Source: Hypericum androsaemum
Lineage: Eukaryota > Streptophyta > Magnoliopsida > Malpighiales > Hypericaceae
Reading direction: 5' to 3'
DNA length: 64,000 nt
Assembly: GCA_963995505.1 (NCBI GenBank)
Contig: OZ023198.1
Location: 5,294,558-5,358,557 of the forward strand
Below, piece by piece: positions 53,331 through 64,000 of the stretch. Each line of letters starts with the position of its first letter. Positions within the stretch are counted from its first letter, which is position 1. The position numbers and the translations under genes are program-made. The notes below the pieces were generated by a model, which worked only from the letters and a program-made list of their open reading frames with translations, was not told where the DNA came from and made no database searches.

Positions 53331-54758
53331 CAAGGAGAAGCGCGTTTCTCTCGGGCATAGAAATAAAAAGTGATCATCCGTATTGGGCCTGCAAAGGCTC
53401 GGCCCAAAGACTGGTTTTATTTTAACTAGAATCTTATGTTCCACGGGTTTCATTTGTGTGATTCTCGTATATATTCAAATCCTCAATTTTACGAACTTCT
53501 GTCTCTGATATAGTCTTGTGTGTTGTTACCAAATGTTTGTCTCAACATTTATCTGTTTATGCCTACCTCTATACATAGTTCGTTGGTTCTCATAGATAAT
53601 CGTTCAGCCATCACATCTACCCTTGCTGCCTTGCTAGCTACGAATTATTTTTTGTTATCTGTTACGTGTCATTGTCCTTCGTCTCTATATTTCATACTCA
53701 TGTGTTGTAATTCTTTTATTTAATGTTAGACTAAGTGCCACTTAAAAAAAATTCTCAAATTCGACTTATAAAAATAACTCCTACAAATAACACCCTTCTC
53801 AAAAAGAATCTCAAATTCGACTTACAAAAATAAAGTTTAGAATCGTAATTTGAATTAGTTGGTATATTGAATGTAATATATAGTAAAAGAAAGACTAATC
53901 CAATTGTAAAGGGAATGCGACGGGATTATAATTACTAATTAGGAGGAAGGAATCTGTCGGCCGGAGTCGCATCGGATGCCAGCTAAGAGCTAAACGCAGT
54001 AATCATAGATTCATTGTGGAGTGGGGGGGGGGGGGGGGGTGGGGGCCAAGGCGGATGGGCCCACTTCTCTTATCCAATTGGCGCTAATCATTCCTTCCTC
54101 TTTTTTTCGTAAACTAAACCCATGATAAGTTAACTATTGATTAACTATTAAAAATTGTCTAGCATAAATTTCAAGATTGAGTTCCAAAAACGTAGATGTA
54201 TTAATATAATTCAAGAAATTTCAGTATGTTAATGATCAAGTTTAAATCAAATTGAAATAATTAGTTTAATAAAATAGTTTATAGTTGTTCGATACAAAAG
54301 TTCTGGAATTAAGAGTACATAACTTCTTATTCCCATTCAAGAAAAATACTAATCTCATAATTTATCCAACGCATATTGTAGACGTATGGTTGTTAAATAT
54401 TTATCGAAATTTTTTAAAAATACTATCATCTCAAATTTAAATTAATAAACCTCCGCACTAAATACACATATGGTTGTAGGCTTGTAGCAAATAACTAACC
54501 CCTCAGCACTTGGCTTCTTATTTTTTCTCATCCTCTTCCCCTCCTTCCTCTCCTTGAAAATAAATCAGTTGATGTGAACAAGTTTAGACAAAATAACCGC
54601 CATCCCTAATTTAATCAGATTATCCAGCAGACGACGTAATAGAGAATTAGAGAGGAGTAGATTAACCGCCATTAACTCCCTCCCCTCGCTAATCCAATAG
54701 AAGAGGGAGGAGGACAGGTAATTCAATTTTACTTCGAACTTGCAAGAAGACACTCGGG

Positions 54759-54760
<2 letters not shown>
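53331..54760. other. Intergenic DNA between RBM18-like and PPPDE genes
   Basis: AT-rich. A 17-G homopolymer lies at 54023-54039. The last few hundred bases hold the divergent promoter of the PPPDE gene. No other gene recognised. Confidence 0.55.
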
Positions 54761-54803
<43 letters not shown>

Positions 54804-54846
54804 GGATAGGGATAGGGATAGGGTTAGGGTTAGGGTTAGGGTTAGG
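54761..54846 (+). repeat. (GA)n followed by telomere-like GATAGG/TTAGGG repeats
   Basis: Twenty GA units (54761-54800) pass into about four GATAGG units and then four TTAGGG units, ending 18 bp before the ATG at 54865. The tract lies in the presumed 5' UTR or core promoter of the PPPDE gene. Confidence 0.92.
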
Positions 54847-54864
54847 GGAGGACGGAGGGAGATA

Positions 54865-56611
54865 ATGGAGGTGAAATTGCACATTTACGATGTAACGAAC
54901 AGCGGATCGGAGAAGACGAACAGCACCATCATGCAGATCAACAAGATCTTCAAGGATGGGATCGGCCTCGGCGGCATCTTCCACTCCGCCGTACAGGTAA
55001 GGGCATTCTCGGAATTCATTTCGGTGATGTTGTTTTTTTTCCCTAGGGTTTTACTTTTGTTGGATGGACGACAGGTGTACGGGGAGGACGAGTGGTCGTT
55101 CGGGTTCTGCGAGCAGGGGACGGGTGTGTTCAGCTGCCCGTCGGGGCAGAACCCGATGTACACGTACAGGGAGTGCATTGTGTTGGGGAAGACCAGCTTC
55201 TCCATCTTCGATGTGAACCAGATCCTCAGGGAGCTCAGCCGCGAGTGGCCTGGCACGTCCTATGATTTGCTCGCCAAGAACTGCAACCACTTCTGCGACG
55301 AGTTATGCGAGAGGCTTGACGTCCCCAAGCTCCCAGGTTCGCCCGCGTTTGGTCTCGCCCTCTTTGGCTTTTTTGCTTCTGTGTGAGTGTGCTGGAACTG
55401 CTGTAACTGGATGTGCGAGATTGTTTAGTTGCATTATCAGATGAGGGAGTGGTCTGCGCTGTTCCTGCCTCCTGATGGCTGCTGTTAGGATGTAGTATAC
55501 AATGAGCGTTTCTTCTGCTCTTTGTTTCTGCTCTTTGTTCTTGGAGTTGGGATTTTGAAAATGCTGAATGTTTTGATGCTGTCACTAATGACTGATGTGC
55601 AAGCGATTTTTAGTACTTTGGATGAGATCTGACTGTTAAGTATGATTGGAGTCTCATGTGATTATGTCCTTCCTTGCTTGAACAGGTTGGGTTAACCGGT
55701 TTGCAAATGCTGGTGATGCTGCATTGGAAGTTGCGGGAAATACTGCCTTGAAGGTAATTTCCATTGCGTTGTTGAACTTTTTGCTTGTACTCACTTGCGT
55801 TCGGATCATTTGGGCATCCAATTATTTTGCCTTCTGTTTGCTCAAGTAGGGATTGAAAAACCTAATGTTTCTGGCCTGCAATGAATACTATGCTGGTCGA
55901 ACTTCTTTTCTTTTATGCTCTATTCTTCTTCTTTTTTCTTTTATGCTCTATTCTTCTGTAGCTCTAATTTACTCAATAATTCAGTTGCTGCATCTTGTTG
56001 TCAGTGATTGTCCTTCATAAAGTGTGTGCTATTTCTCTTTTATCTGTTCCTAAGCAAACTACAGAGGCATCATCCTCCGTATGTTGTTTTGACGTGCACT
56101 GATTGGATATTTAAATGTTGTTGTCTGTGGCTACAAGCTGGTTAAACGGTTTCCATTTATCGGCAATTACTGGGCTCTGTTGATGATCGCAATTACTGGG
56201 CTCTGTTGATGATCTATGTTACACTTTCCTGGTTTCTAGATGAGATTATAACATTCAATTTCCCTGTCTGGATTTGGCCAACTTCAGTTCAGACAAGCCA
56301 AGACAGAGATTGTATCAGCCAGCAAAGTGGCATACCGTTTCCTCGTAGGTGTTGCTTCAAACAATGGAAATGCTCCCGAATCACCAGGCAATTCAAACAG
56401 AGGGAGTCCTGGGTTTCAGGGTGGGTGGTTTAAAAATCTTATTACTCCCGGTGCCCTACCATCGACTAGCAGTGATGTTGACGATGAGGACGAAGACATT
56501 CTTATCGACCAGAAGCAGCGTGGACAAGTCTCGGGTCTACTGACTCGCGAGAATTCCCGGCGAACGGATTCAGTCTCTCCACCGAGACAGAACTCAGGAC
56601 GTGCAACATGA
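54865..56611 (+). CDS. PPPDE/DeSI-type thiol peptidase (deSUMOylating isopeptidase-like)
   Basis: Four exons: 54865-54996, 55075-55336, 55686-55753 and 56288-56611, total 261 residues, in frame. The PPPDE domain starts at VKLHIYDVTN. The catalytic pair is His40 (GGIFHSAVQVYGEDEWSFG) and Cys114 (AKNCNHFCDELCERL); family members use this His/Cys dyad to cleave ubiquitin- or SUMO-like isopeptide bonds. After the domain come WVNRFANAGDAAL and a Ser/Pro-rich acidic tail (SDVDDEDEDILID). Length and motifs match plant DeSI-like proteins. The substrate is not inferable. It lies head-to-head with the RBM18-like gene. The donor of exon 1 (ACAG|GTAAGG) and other junctions are canonical. Confidence 0.92.
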
Positions 56612-57800
56612 AATTGTTAAAGTTGAGTACACCCATTAGTTTTTCGTTTGAAACCAAGCAAGTGTGAATCATATTGTTTAAGCATGTAAAATCTTACTTT
56701 TCATTTTCCAAATTAGAGATCTCCAATGTGCCTAAATAGGACTGCGCTCTCTGGTTCTTCAAAAAGGCTTACTGATCCGATTACTCTATCTTGCCACCAT
56801 TAGTTTCCCTATTACTAATAACTCGAATTCGAGACAGTAACTAATGCAAGTTGGGCCGAGCAAAAATGAAGTTTGAACGAGGCATTTCGAGAAAATTTAA
56901 GTCGACATGATACCATGTTCCATCTACGAATTCTGAAAGAGACGTGATGTTTAAGTGGGATGTGGACTTCATGACAAAAAAGAGGAAAAGTTGGGTATGG
57001 ACTTCAAAGCTTTTATGGAAGGATTAACAACATCTGTCACGTATCAAGAAAGAGTGCTTTGGATAAACTTTGTGTTTGTGGATAAAATCTTTCGAGAAGA
57101 GTTAGAATGGTGGTTCTGCTCTTCGGAACGTAGCAAATAAATGACTATTTAAATCAGGGTTTTTTTTAATAACTCTTTTTGAATTTTTATTTGACTATTT
57201 TGATTATTATTATTTAGTATGTTTTTTTATACCTAACAAGATTGAATAATTTTTTTTCGCCTGTATGTATCTCCGAATGGCAGAAAATTTAGAAGAGCAG
57301 TTGAGCCGTGAAAGTATCTCCGAGCTTTTGACGTGTGAGGTTTCCAGCTAGGTCACTCCACGATGGGTTTTCAATGAACTGTACTTACTCGCTTGTCCTT
57401 CTGTTAGGCATGTGACTTCCAAAGCAATTAACAATCTAACACGTAGATCACCAACTCATGTAAATGTATTTGCATCTAAATTATCCGATCCAGTTCATAC
57501 TTAAATTAGTCGATCATAAGCCCCATCATATTGATGAGCCGTTCCGAATAAATGTAAAACTAAAACATTACACAGGAAACAGCAAACCAAAGTGCAATAA
57601 CCAATAACAGATTCCATCTCCCCAAAGTTAAAAAAAAAGTTTACAAATGTAAACAAGGCAAAATAGGAAGCTCTATTGAAGCAACCAGTGCTCAACTTAA
57701 ATGCAGAAGAACCAACTATATGCTAGTCAGATAAATTGCAGGACATTCATGATTTATATACAGGCACCGGGAGCAGCTCAATAGGCAGCAGAGAACCCGC
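56612..57800. other. Intergenic region between the converging PPPDE and NST1-like genes
   Basis: Contains the two 3' UTRs. No further exon or repeat was recognised. Confidence 0.55.
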
Positions 57801-58520
57801 CTACTCTCTCAGCATTCCATTAAAAACGATGGCGTTGACTGGAGTATCTTCGGCAATCTGGAGCGACGAAACAGCTCGAGCTGCAATAAGACCGGCCGAT
57901 AGATCTGCAGTACTCCAAATTTCAGCGTCAAAATGCTGTGCTTGTATATCCCTGCCGAGAGATCCGTATGAGAATGACCAGTTGTTAGTCTCCTCTTCAT
58001 CCCACCTGAGTCGGGTCGTGCAGGATTCAGAGACCCATCCGATCCTTTCAAGTGGATGCCACTCATTGTTCTCCACTTCGCTCCACTTGACTCCGGTTAC
58101 AGATGAATCTGAAACCCATCCAATTCTTTCAAGAGGATGCCCAGAGTAATCCTCGTACGGAGCACATCTGCCAGCTTTACCCATAACCAGATCAAATTTT
58201 CCAGCACAGTCCCATTGGCTGAACCTCTCATTGTTCAGCAATATTTTACGGGAATCATCAGAATCTTCGCCCATCAAGACGCGCAGAGCAACAGCCTCAG
58301 CGATAGCAGCCCCCTCTTCATCAAGCCTTTCCTGTTCTTCTTTCTTTTTCTGTTTCTTCTTTTCTAGTTCAGATCGAATGGCTGCAGAAGTGGCAAGAGC
58401 TTTCTCCAAGCGCCTCTTTTTCTTCTCGGCCTGCTTCAGACGATCCAACTCGCCTTTCACTTGCTTCTTCTTCCCTTTTCTCGGAACTGGTTGAACTTTA
58501 TTACACGCTATGGTGTCCAT
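57801..58520 (-). CDS. NST1-like coiled-coil protein of unknown function
   Basis: Single coding exon of 239 residues. A basic N-terminus (RKGKKKQ) leads into a Lys/Glu-rich coiled coil (about residues 20-75: LKQAEKKKRRLEKAL, then LEKKKQKKKEEQERLDEE). The C-terminal half is rich in Trp and has an internal duplication: HPLERIGWVSDSS then HPLERIGWVSESC about 22 residues later, each followed by an RxxW/KW element. It resembles plant proteins labelled stress response NST1-like (At5g52550 from memory). No enzymatic motif is visible. A 5' UTR intron is probable, with acceptor near 58886 and donor near 59479. Confidence 0.82.
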   Translation of the reverse strand: MDTIACNKVQPVPRKGKKKQVKGELDRLKQAEKKKRRLEKALATSAAIRSELEKKKQKKKEEQERLDEEGAAIAEAVALRVLMGEDSDDSRKILLNNERFSQWDCAGKFDLVMGKAGRCAPYEDYSGHPLERIGWVSDSSVTGVKWSEVENNEWHPLERIGWVSESCTTRLRWDEEETNNWSFSYGSLGRDIQAQHFDAEIWSTADLSAGLIAARAVSSLQIAEDTPVNAIVFNGMLRE

Positions 58521-60118
58521 GACACTACAAGGCCTCGTTTCCTCTCAACTTTGAAACTTGTAAATTTTTCCTATAGTAACTTTTCTTTCCTCCTACTGTT
58601 TCCTTTAAAGTTGTTTGCTGACTAATCGCTAAATGCTATCACTACTATAACTAATAAATAAACTCACAAGCCCCGGAAACTACACCCACTCAGGTCCGTA
58701 TGAGTATCTCATCTTCCTGACGATGCATTCCCAAACAGAAACAACTGGACACAACGAAAGAGAGAAACTGTAAGATGTCGTGGATTCACCTCTTGGCACC
58801 ATTCTTCCCAAGTTCACATAGCCTATCAAAACCGCAAACTTTTCGACAACACTCTTCCACTTTGATCGGCTCACAAACTTCACCACTGCATCCAAAATGC
58901 ATACACCTCAATCAGAACAACCAAACAGACAAATCATCATTACATAAAGGAAAGAATCTAATCTCGGACACAAATGCCAATTTGCCGATTCCTAAAACAC
59001 ACCGGCCGTCTATAAACAAACAACCACCACCACCAATACTCTCAAATTCAAGCATTGGATGATGACTCCCCACTAGACCAAACTCTGTTCTAAAAAAGAT
59101 CACTTTCTACTGAATCAATGCTCTCTTCCACTCTGACCATCCAAAAATCCCCACAAATTCTCAAAATTTGGCATCCAATATCAACTCCTCTTAACAAAGC
59201 TACACCACCAGTAACCGAAACTAAAGTACCAATATGCTAAAATTCATTGAATTTCCAACAAACAAGAAGAGAACTAATCAATCCAAAACCAATTGGCTCA
59301 ATAAAATAATACCAACAACATCGTCCCATGAAAAAACCCAATTAAAGATTCGTAATTTAGCATAAGCAGCATCAGATCCAAATAACCATTAACCCAAAAC
59401 CCGAACAAAAGCATCAAATCCGAGGCCTTTAACCCGAAGTTTTCAACCAAGTAATTAAAAACGAAGAGAAAGGACAAACCTTGGAGCAATCCCACTAGAG
59501 ATTAGAGGAGGAGGAGGAAGAGAGAGAGTGGAAATACCAGAAGGGCGAGAGGGGAGAGAGAGAGAGGGGATGGGATAAAATAACTGATCACATGGAGAGG
59601 AGAGAGAGGGGAGAGATTGGTAGAGGGGGTCTAAGATCTTTACACGTGTCCTCTTAAGGGTAGGGCAAAAAACCAAAGGGAAGGGAAACTTCCTCTCTTT
59701 TGCTTTTTTTTTTCCTTAATTTTGATTTGATTTTAAGAAGAGGAGAAATCTGGAATGAGAAAAGGAAATAGAAGTAATTCAGGAGAGTTTATCTCATTTT
59801 AATGACGAGCAGGTATTTACTGCGAGGTCTGCAAATAAAATCCTAATTTTTTGCTCCATCTTATACCATTTTTGAATCAGATTTTAAAATAGAGTTGATT
59901 TTCTAAGGAAAATACCTCTAGAAAATGAAGGAAAAAGGAAACTGAAATGGTAAAATATCTGACTTGTAAAGGAAAAAATCAGTTTTGTTACTTGTTGGTG
60001 ACGCTGATATTGTGACGCCACATGGCAGCTTTTGTCTTCTGGTCTCGGAGGGGTGGGGCCATGTCAGTAGGGTTTAGGTTATTGAGGAATTTTTTTTTTC
60101 CAATTTCTCATCTCATGA
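58521..60118. other. 5' leader, probable leader intron and promoter of the NST1-like gene, then intergenic DNA
   Basis: On minus, a GA-rich transcript start region at about 59500-59600 (CT-rich on minus), a donor at 59479 (CCAAG|GTTTGT) and an acceptor at 58886 (GATGCAG) give a likely 590-bp leader intron. Upstream (59700-60118) is AT-rich with no feature. Confidence 0.45.
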
Positions 60119-60165
60119 TTAAAATTTTATGGGTGAATTACTTTAGCTCTCTCGTGTTTGATTAA

Positions 60166-60368
60166 ATTGATGATTTAATCTTTTTTATTTGAAAAATAAT
60201 TCTCCTATTTTTAGTATTTGATTTTATTATATGTTCGGATCTTTGGTTAACGTCAATAACTTTTTGATGATTTAGTTTTTTTTATTTGAAAAATGATTCT
60301 CCTATTTCTAGTGTTTAATTTTATTATACGTTCGGGTCCTTGACTAACGTCAATAACTATTTTTTTAT
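60166..60368. repeat. Tandem duplication within the left arm of the 60-kb element
   Basis: Two copies of about 100 bp, each with TTTATTTGAAAAATRATTCT, then CTATTTYTAGTRTTTRATTT, then TAACGTCAATAACT. The right arm has only one, so the duplication arose after or outside TIR symmetry. Confidence 0.75.
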
Positions 60369-60460
60369 TTTGTCATTGAAATGACAAAAATACCCTTGTT
60401 CGGCCAACCCAAGCCTCATGTCATTTTCTCCGGTCATCTTTCCCGGCGAACACCGACTTC

Positions 60461-61855
60461 TGGTGTGCGAAAAATTGAGAACAATCAAATGCACGAGCAA
60501 AATAGTATAGTAGATAAGTAAGGCTCTTAACTGAGAATTTGGAACACGAAATCTAGACAATCAATTATTCGCAGTGAAAAAATCAAGGTTTGTAACAAAA
60601 CAAAATGGAACAAAATCGTAGAGAGATAAGTTGTAATTCAATGGAGATAAACGAGCACGATATCCCTATGGACTACTTATCTACGTCAGGGCAATGGTTT
60701 TTATGAAGCTCTAACTAGTACCCGGAGTGTTCTGATGCATCTTTCTAACGCTTCCGCTCATTAGGATGATAAAACTAAGATGAAGTCATTCTATATTATT
60801 AACCAATTCTTCCGCTCATTAATTAGACCTAGAATCAAACTAAACTCAATTATGAAGTTAACTCCTAACAGGTTATCCCTTTGTATCAAGATTCCTCGTT
60901 AATACTTAAGGACGCGTCAATTGACTCTTTCGTTGACTCCAATGCCTTTCAATATACTATTATCAACTAAACATCATAATCTAAGTGATCAAGTCAGATT
61001 AAGCATTACGATCATCAATTGGCAACTACTACAAAAGATAATCAAACCATAACCCAACGTAGATAAGTAATCATATAACTAGGGCATCGCACTCATAAGA
61101 GATCCACTCGCCAAGCATGCCAACAAAGCAAGATAGATTAATGAAGAACATGATAAAAATTAACATAAAGGCAAAGATAGAGAGAGTTTAGTCGTTATGA
61201 GCAAGCCTTGCCAATCTCCTCCACGTAGCTAACTGGAATTGTATTCCTCTATTAGTTATCAAAAGTAGTCTCAATGTTGCACGAACAACTGTGTAAAAAC
61301 CTAGAGGCTAATGGCTCATATATAGCTAAGCATCTAACTAGAGAATAGGAAAATTTAGAAGAGCTCAACCAAAACTAGATGTCCTAATAGCCAATCACAA
61401 GAGGTCAAAAATAAAAAATTAATATATCTCAAGTCTTAGGGCCATAACAAGAGGTCAAAAAAGTCGTGAAAGTCTAAATTGGGTTGAACATCCGTCAAAA
61501 CAGGAAATCTGAAAATTGGCAGCTCCACAGGGCCTAGCTGCCGCTAAACATCTGACGGCCATTAGGTGCTCACGTTGGTCAATTTCTGTAAGACCCCTTA
61601 GAGTCCGCTGGGTTAGCGGGCCCTAGGCTGTATACACCTTTGCTCCGTTCTTCTCGTCCTCCCGTCCTTGCTCCATTTCATCGCGAACCGCTCTAGATAT
61701 CTATCACGAAATATGACAAAAAGTAGAAGGTCACTCCAAAGTACAAATACATGAAAATAGCACGTGATTCGATACGACATGACGAAAACAAACAAAAATA
61801 CAACTAAACATGACTAAAACACTTGGGAAAAATATCAGTGTTTACACACTCATCA
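60461..61855 (+). mobile_element. Probable solo LTR nested in the MULE-like element
   Basis: About 1.4 kb from TGGTGTGCGAAAAATTG to TTTACACACTCATCA. Flanking 5-mers are ACTTC (60456-60460) and ACTTT (61856-61860), a target duplication with one change. The content (GTGTTTACACACTCATCA end, CACGATATCCCTATGGACTA block) resembles long plant retrotransposon LTRs. No coding remains. The superfamily is not assigned. Confidence 0.5.
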
Positions 61856-62710
61856 ACTTTCGATCAGGCAAACTCTTGTAGTTTTCCCATAACATCAGCT
61901 GGCGAATTTGCTTTCTTAGCTGCAAGACCAGAAAATCACGCAAATTCAACCAACAAAACCATCTCCACCAAAACCTATCCAATCTGATGACATTGTACCA
62001 ACCCACGCCTTGAGATCGCTGTCGACGAGGAAAGAAATCAAGCGGGGGGGAACCACTTCCTCATTGGGAGGAAAAGCACTACCCGTGGGAGGATTTAACA
62101 AGGGAGACCTTGCTCCCGAAGTTGAATAAAATTACAAAGGAGTTAGGGTTTATCTTTGTGAGCACTAGCAGGGTGGATGCGAAGGAGGCAATCCCGAGCA
62201 CAGGAGGACAGTCCTCGTCGGAGAGTTGGTCGGCAGAAGTGGAAGCGAAACTGTGGTGCAATGCCGAGAGCGTAAACCGGCGTCAGGTCCGAGTCTATGT
62301 GGATGGGCAAGGTTGAGGAGGCATTGGAGATGAGTTGCTTACCGTGGAGGAGAGTGGATGGCGGCTGGCAGAGCTATGTGGTGGTCGGTGGCTAGTGGCT
62401 GCTTCGATTAATGATTGGGAGATTAGGAGGAGTAACGGGGTTACCAGAGGTAGTCGAGGGTGTGAGACGACGATGGTGAAGGGAGGGTTCCTGTCGTCGG
62501 CGAGAATCGAAGGAAGGGGATGAACTTTTTTGTTTTTAAGAGTATTTTTGTCAATTAAAAAAAAGAGAGGAGATGACATCAGCCAGATACCCGAAAGTAA
62601 AATAAAATTAAACACGGAGAATATGAGAATCATTTTTTAAAAGAAGGGATTAAATCATCAATTTAGTTAAATACGAGAAATTTAATAATAATTTACCCTT
62701 AAAATTTTAT

Positions 62711-64000
62711 CATGTAGACTTTATTTCAATTTCTGTCTCCTAATTTTTCATTTTATGAAAAATCAATAATCTGAATATTCTTAATCGTTGTGAAACCAAC
62801 TTAAATAAAGTTTGGTAGGGTAGGATTTCTTTTGCCAAATGTTACTTGTCTAAGGAGAAGTGTTCCTCGAAAGTCGAAACGATCCAAATTCCTCGATTTG
62901 GGATGTGGCTGATCCCCCGAAATCAAAATCGAAATTTGCCACCTTCACCCCTTTAACTCTCCAATCAAACTTGCTTCTCTTACTCACTCACCAAATTTCC
63001 ACCCTAGTTATCTTCTTCTTATTCTAATCGAATTATCTATTACCGGATAAAACAGCGAGAAAATTTAACATACGGAGATTGAAAGTTATTGTATTTTCAA
63101 ATCTTAAGTTTGAGACAGATAATTAATATATGACAATTTTCTGTCAAAAATGCGCGCACGAGGGGGTGATTTGTTATTATCTTATTTGCATTGCGAAAAT
63201 TAGTAAATTGAGCACTACACTGTCAAATGCTGTTCCAAATTCGTCATAAACCGGAGGTATTAATTGTATACAATACGACTTTTTGTACGATAAGGATTTG
63301 TAGCTATGACTTATCAAAAAAAAAAGAATTTGTAATTATGACTTTGATCGCTGAGATTTTTATAAGGATGGATTTGTTAGATCTCGTTTATTAGTGTGTA
63401 AATCAATAATTCATTTTTTCCGTATGTAGCTCTGGGTGTTTTTAAATGTTGACACCTTGAGTTTAAATATGAAAATTTTAATATGATATAAAAAAGTTTA
63501 ATCACATGATTCTTTATCCCTGCACGTATCTCGTTTCATGACTGTGTAAGCAGTGCAGATTTGGCCAACATTGTTTAATGAGACTTGTTTAAATTACTAT
63601 GTGGGATTGTGGTGTTTTGCTGGTTTTGTAAAATTAATTCAAACTTAATATTCTTTTCCAAATGATATTTTTTCTATATTTTATACTTTGTGTCATCGTA
63701 TCTACAGATAGCAATCTATAGTCAAATATTATCATATCCTATAAAAACTGACTCTCAATAATATCCACTTCAATCATTCAGAAGACTTTATGACCAGTCC
63801 CAAACAACAATAACATTATATGCAGCGCAGAACCAACAGCAACAGAGAACTTTGCACTAGCGAGCCCAATAGCCTGACTTGTCTGCCCGTTTAAGGCCCA
63901 AAGATGTCTTCCGATGGGCCTATCATCAAGATTCAAGATTTTTTTGGTAACACACATAATATATGTTATTTAAATTCGGGCACTATCAGACCACATTTTA
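62711..64000. other. Intergenic DNA to the window end
   Basis: AT-rich. No gene, RNA gene or paired repeat was recognised. Confidence 0.55.

Larger units (their letters stand above)
60131..62700. mobile_element. Non-autonomous MULE-like element with nested solo LTR
   Basis: Left end GGGTGAATTACTTTAGCTCT and right end (minus) GGGTAAATTATTATTAAATT begin TIRs that stay similar for about 120 bp (shared TTGATGATTTAATC). A direct repeat AAAATTTTAT (60121-60130 and 62701-62710) flanks it and is the probable 9-10-bp target duplication. The left arm is internally duplicated. There is no transposase. A probable solo LTR occupies 60461-61855, so the element proper is about 1.2 kb. Confidence 0.78.

Noticed and set aside
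54565..54984. 139-codon minus-strand ORF across the telomere-like tract
   Set aside because: It is a translation of the (GA)n and TTAGGG repeats (SLSLS and NPNPN runs) antisense to the PPPDE exon.

Overview
The window is nuclear DNA from a flowering plant, most likely a eudicot. It has intron-rich genes with GT-AG junctions, AT-rich intergenic DNA, a chloroplast/mitochondrial-type tRNA synthetase with a transit peptide, a GRAS regulator and a ferric reductase oxidase, and a dense layer of plant-type transposons. No prokaryotic features, rRNA genes or CRISPR arrays were seen.

Layout. 1-5408: decayed Mutator-like (MULE) DNA transposon with ~200-bp terminal inverted repeats (TIRs), possibly interrupted by a solo LTR. 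6873-12996: full-length but dead Ty1/copia retrotransposon with a perfect 5-bp target duplication and a heavily rearranged 5' LTR. 13194-14058: small TIR element. 15649-17550: SCL8-type GRAS gene (-). 17551-27988: gene-poor stretch holding a MULE-like element (21509-23286) with a second one nested in it (22475-23189), a MITE-like inverted repeat, a tandem repeat and a 324-bp TRIM retrotransposon (25814-26137). 27989-31782: organellar prolyl-tRNA synthetase (+, 11 exons). 33419-34687: hAT remnant. 35327-35814: solo copia LTR. 38599-42092: dentin-sialophosphoprotein-like gene (+). 42514-46106: ferric reduction oxidase (-, 8 exons). 47544-50472: DUF819 membrane protein (-, 6 exons). 50600-51440: second copy of the nested 22-kb family, close to the DUF819 start codon. 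51772-53320: RBM18-like RNA-binding protein (-). 54865-56611: PPPDE/DeSI-type peptidase (+). 57801-58520: NST1-like coiled-coil protein (-). 60131-62700: MULE-like element with a nested solo LTR.

From memory, SCL8, prolyl-tRNA synthetase, DSPP-like, DUF819, RBM18-like and NST1-like genes sit in this order near At5g52510-At5g52550 in Arabidopsis, so the window looks like an expanded copy of that syntenic block, with FRO and PPPDE genes as extra members. The genes are housekeeping or regulatory and do not form a pathway.

The most unusual material is in the transposon layer: a TIR family with a duplicated terminal motif and a long GGA/TCC core, one copy of which lies 127 bp upstream of the DUF819 start codon; a copia 5' LTR that lost its promoter and gained a minisatellite plus a 30-bp patch also found in a neighbouring element; and several nested insertions whose exact target duplications let their order be read.
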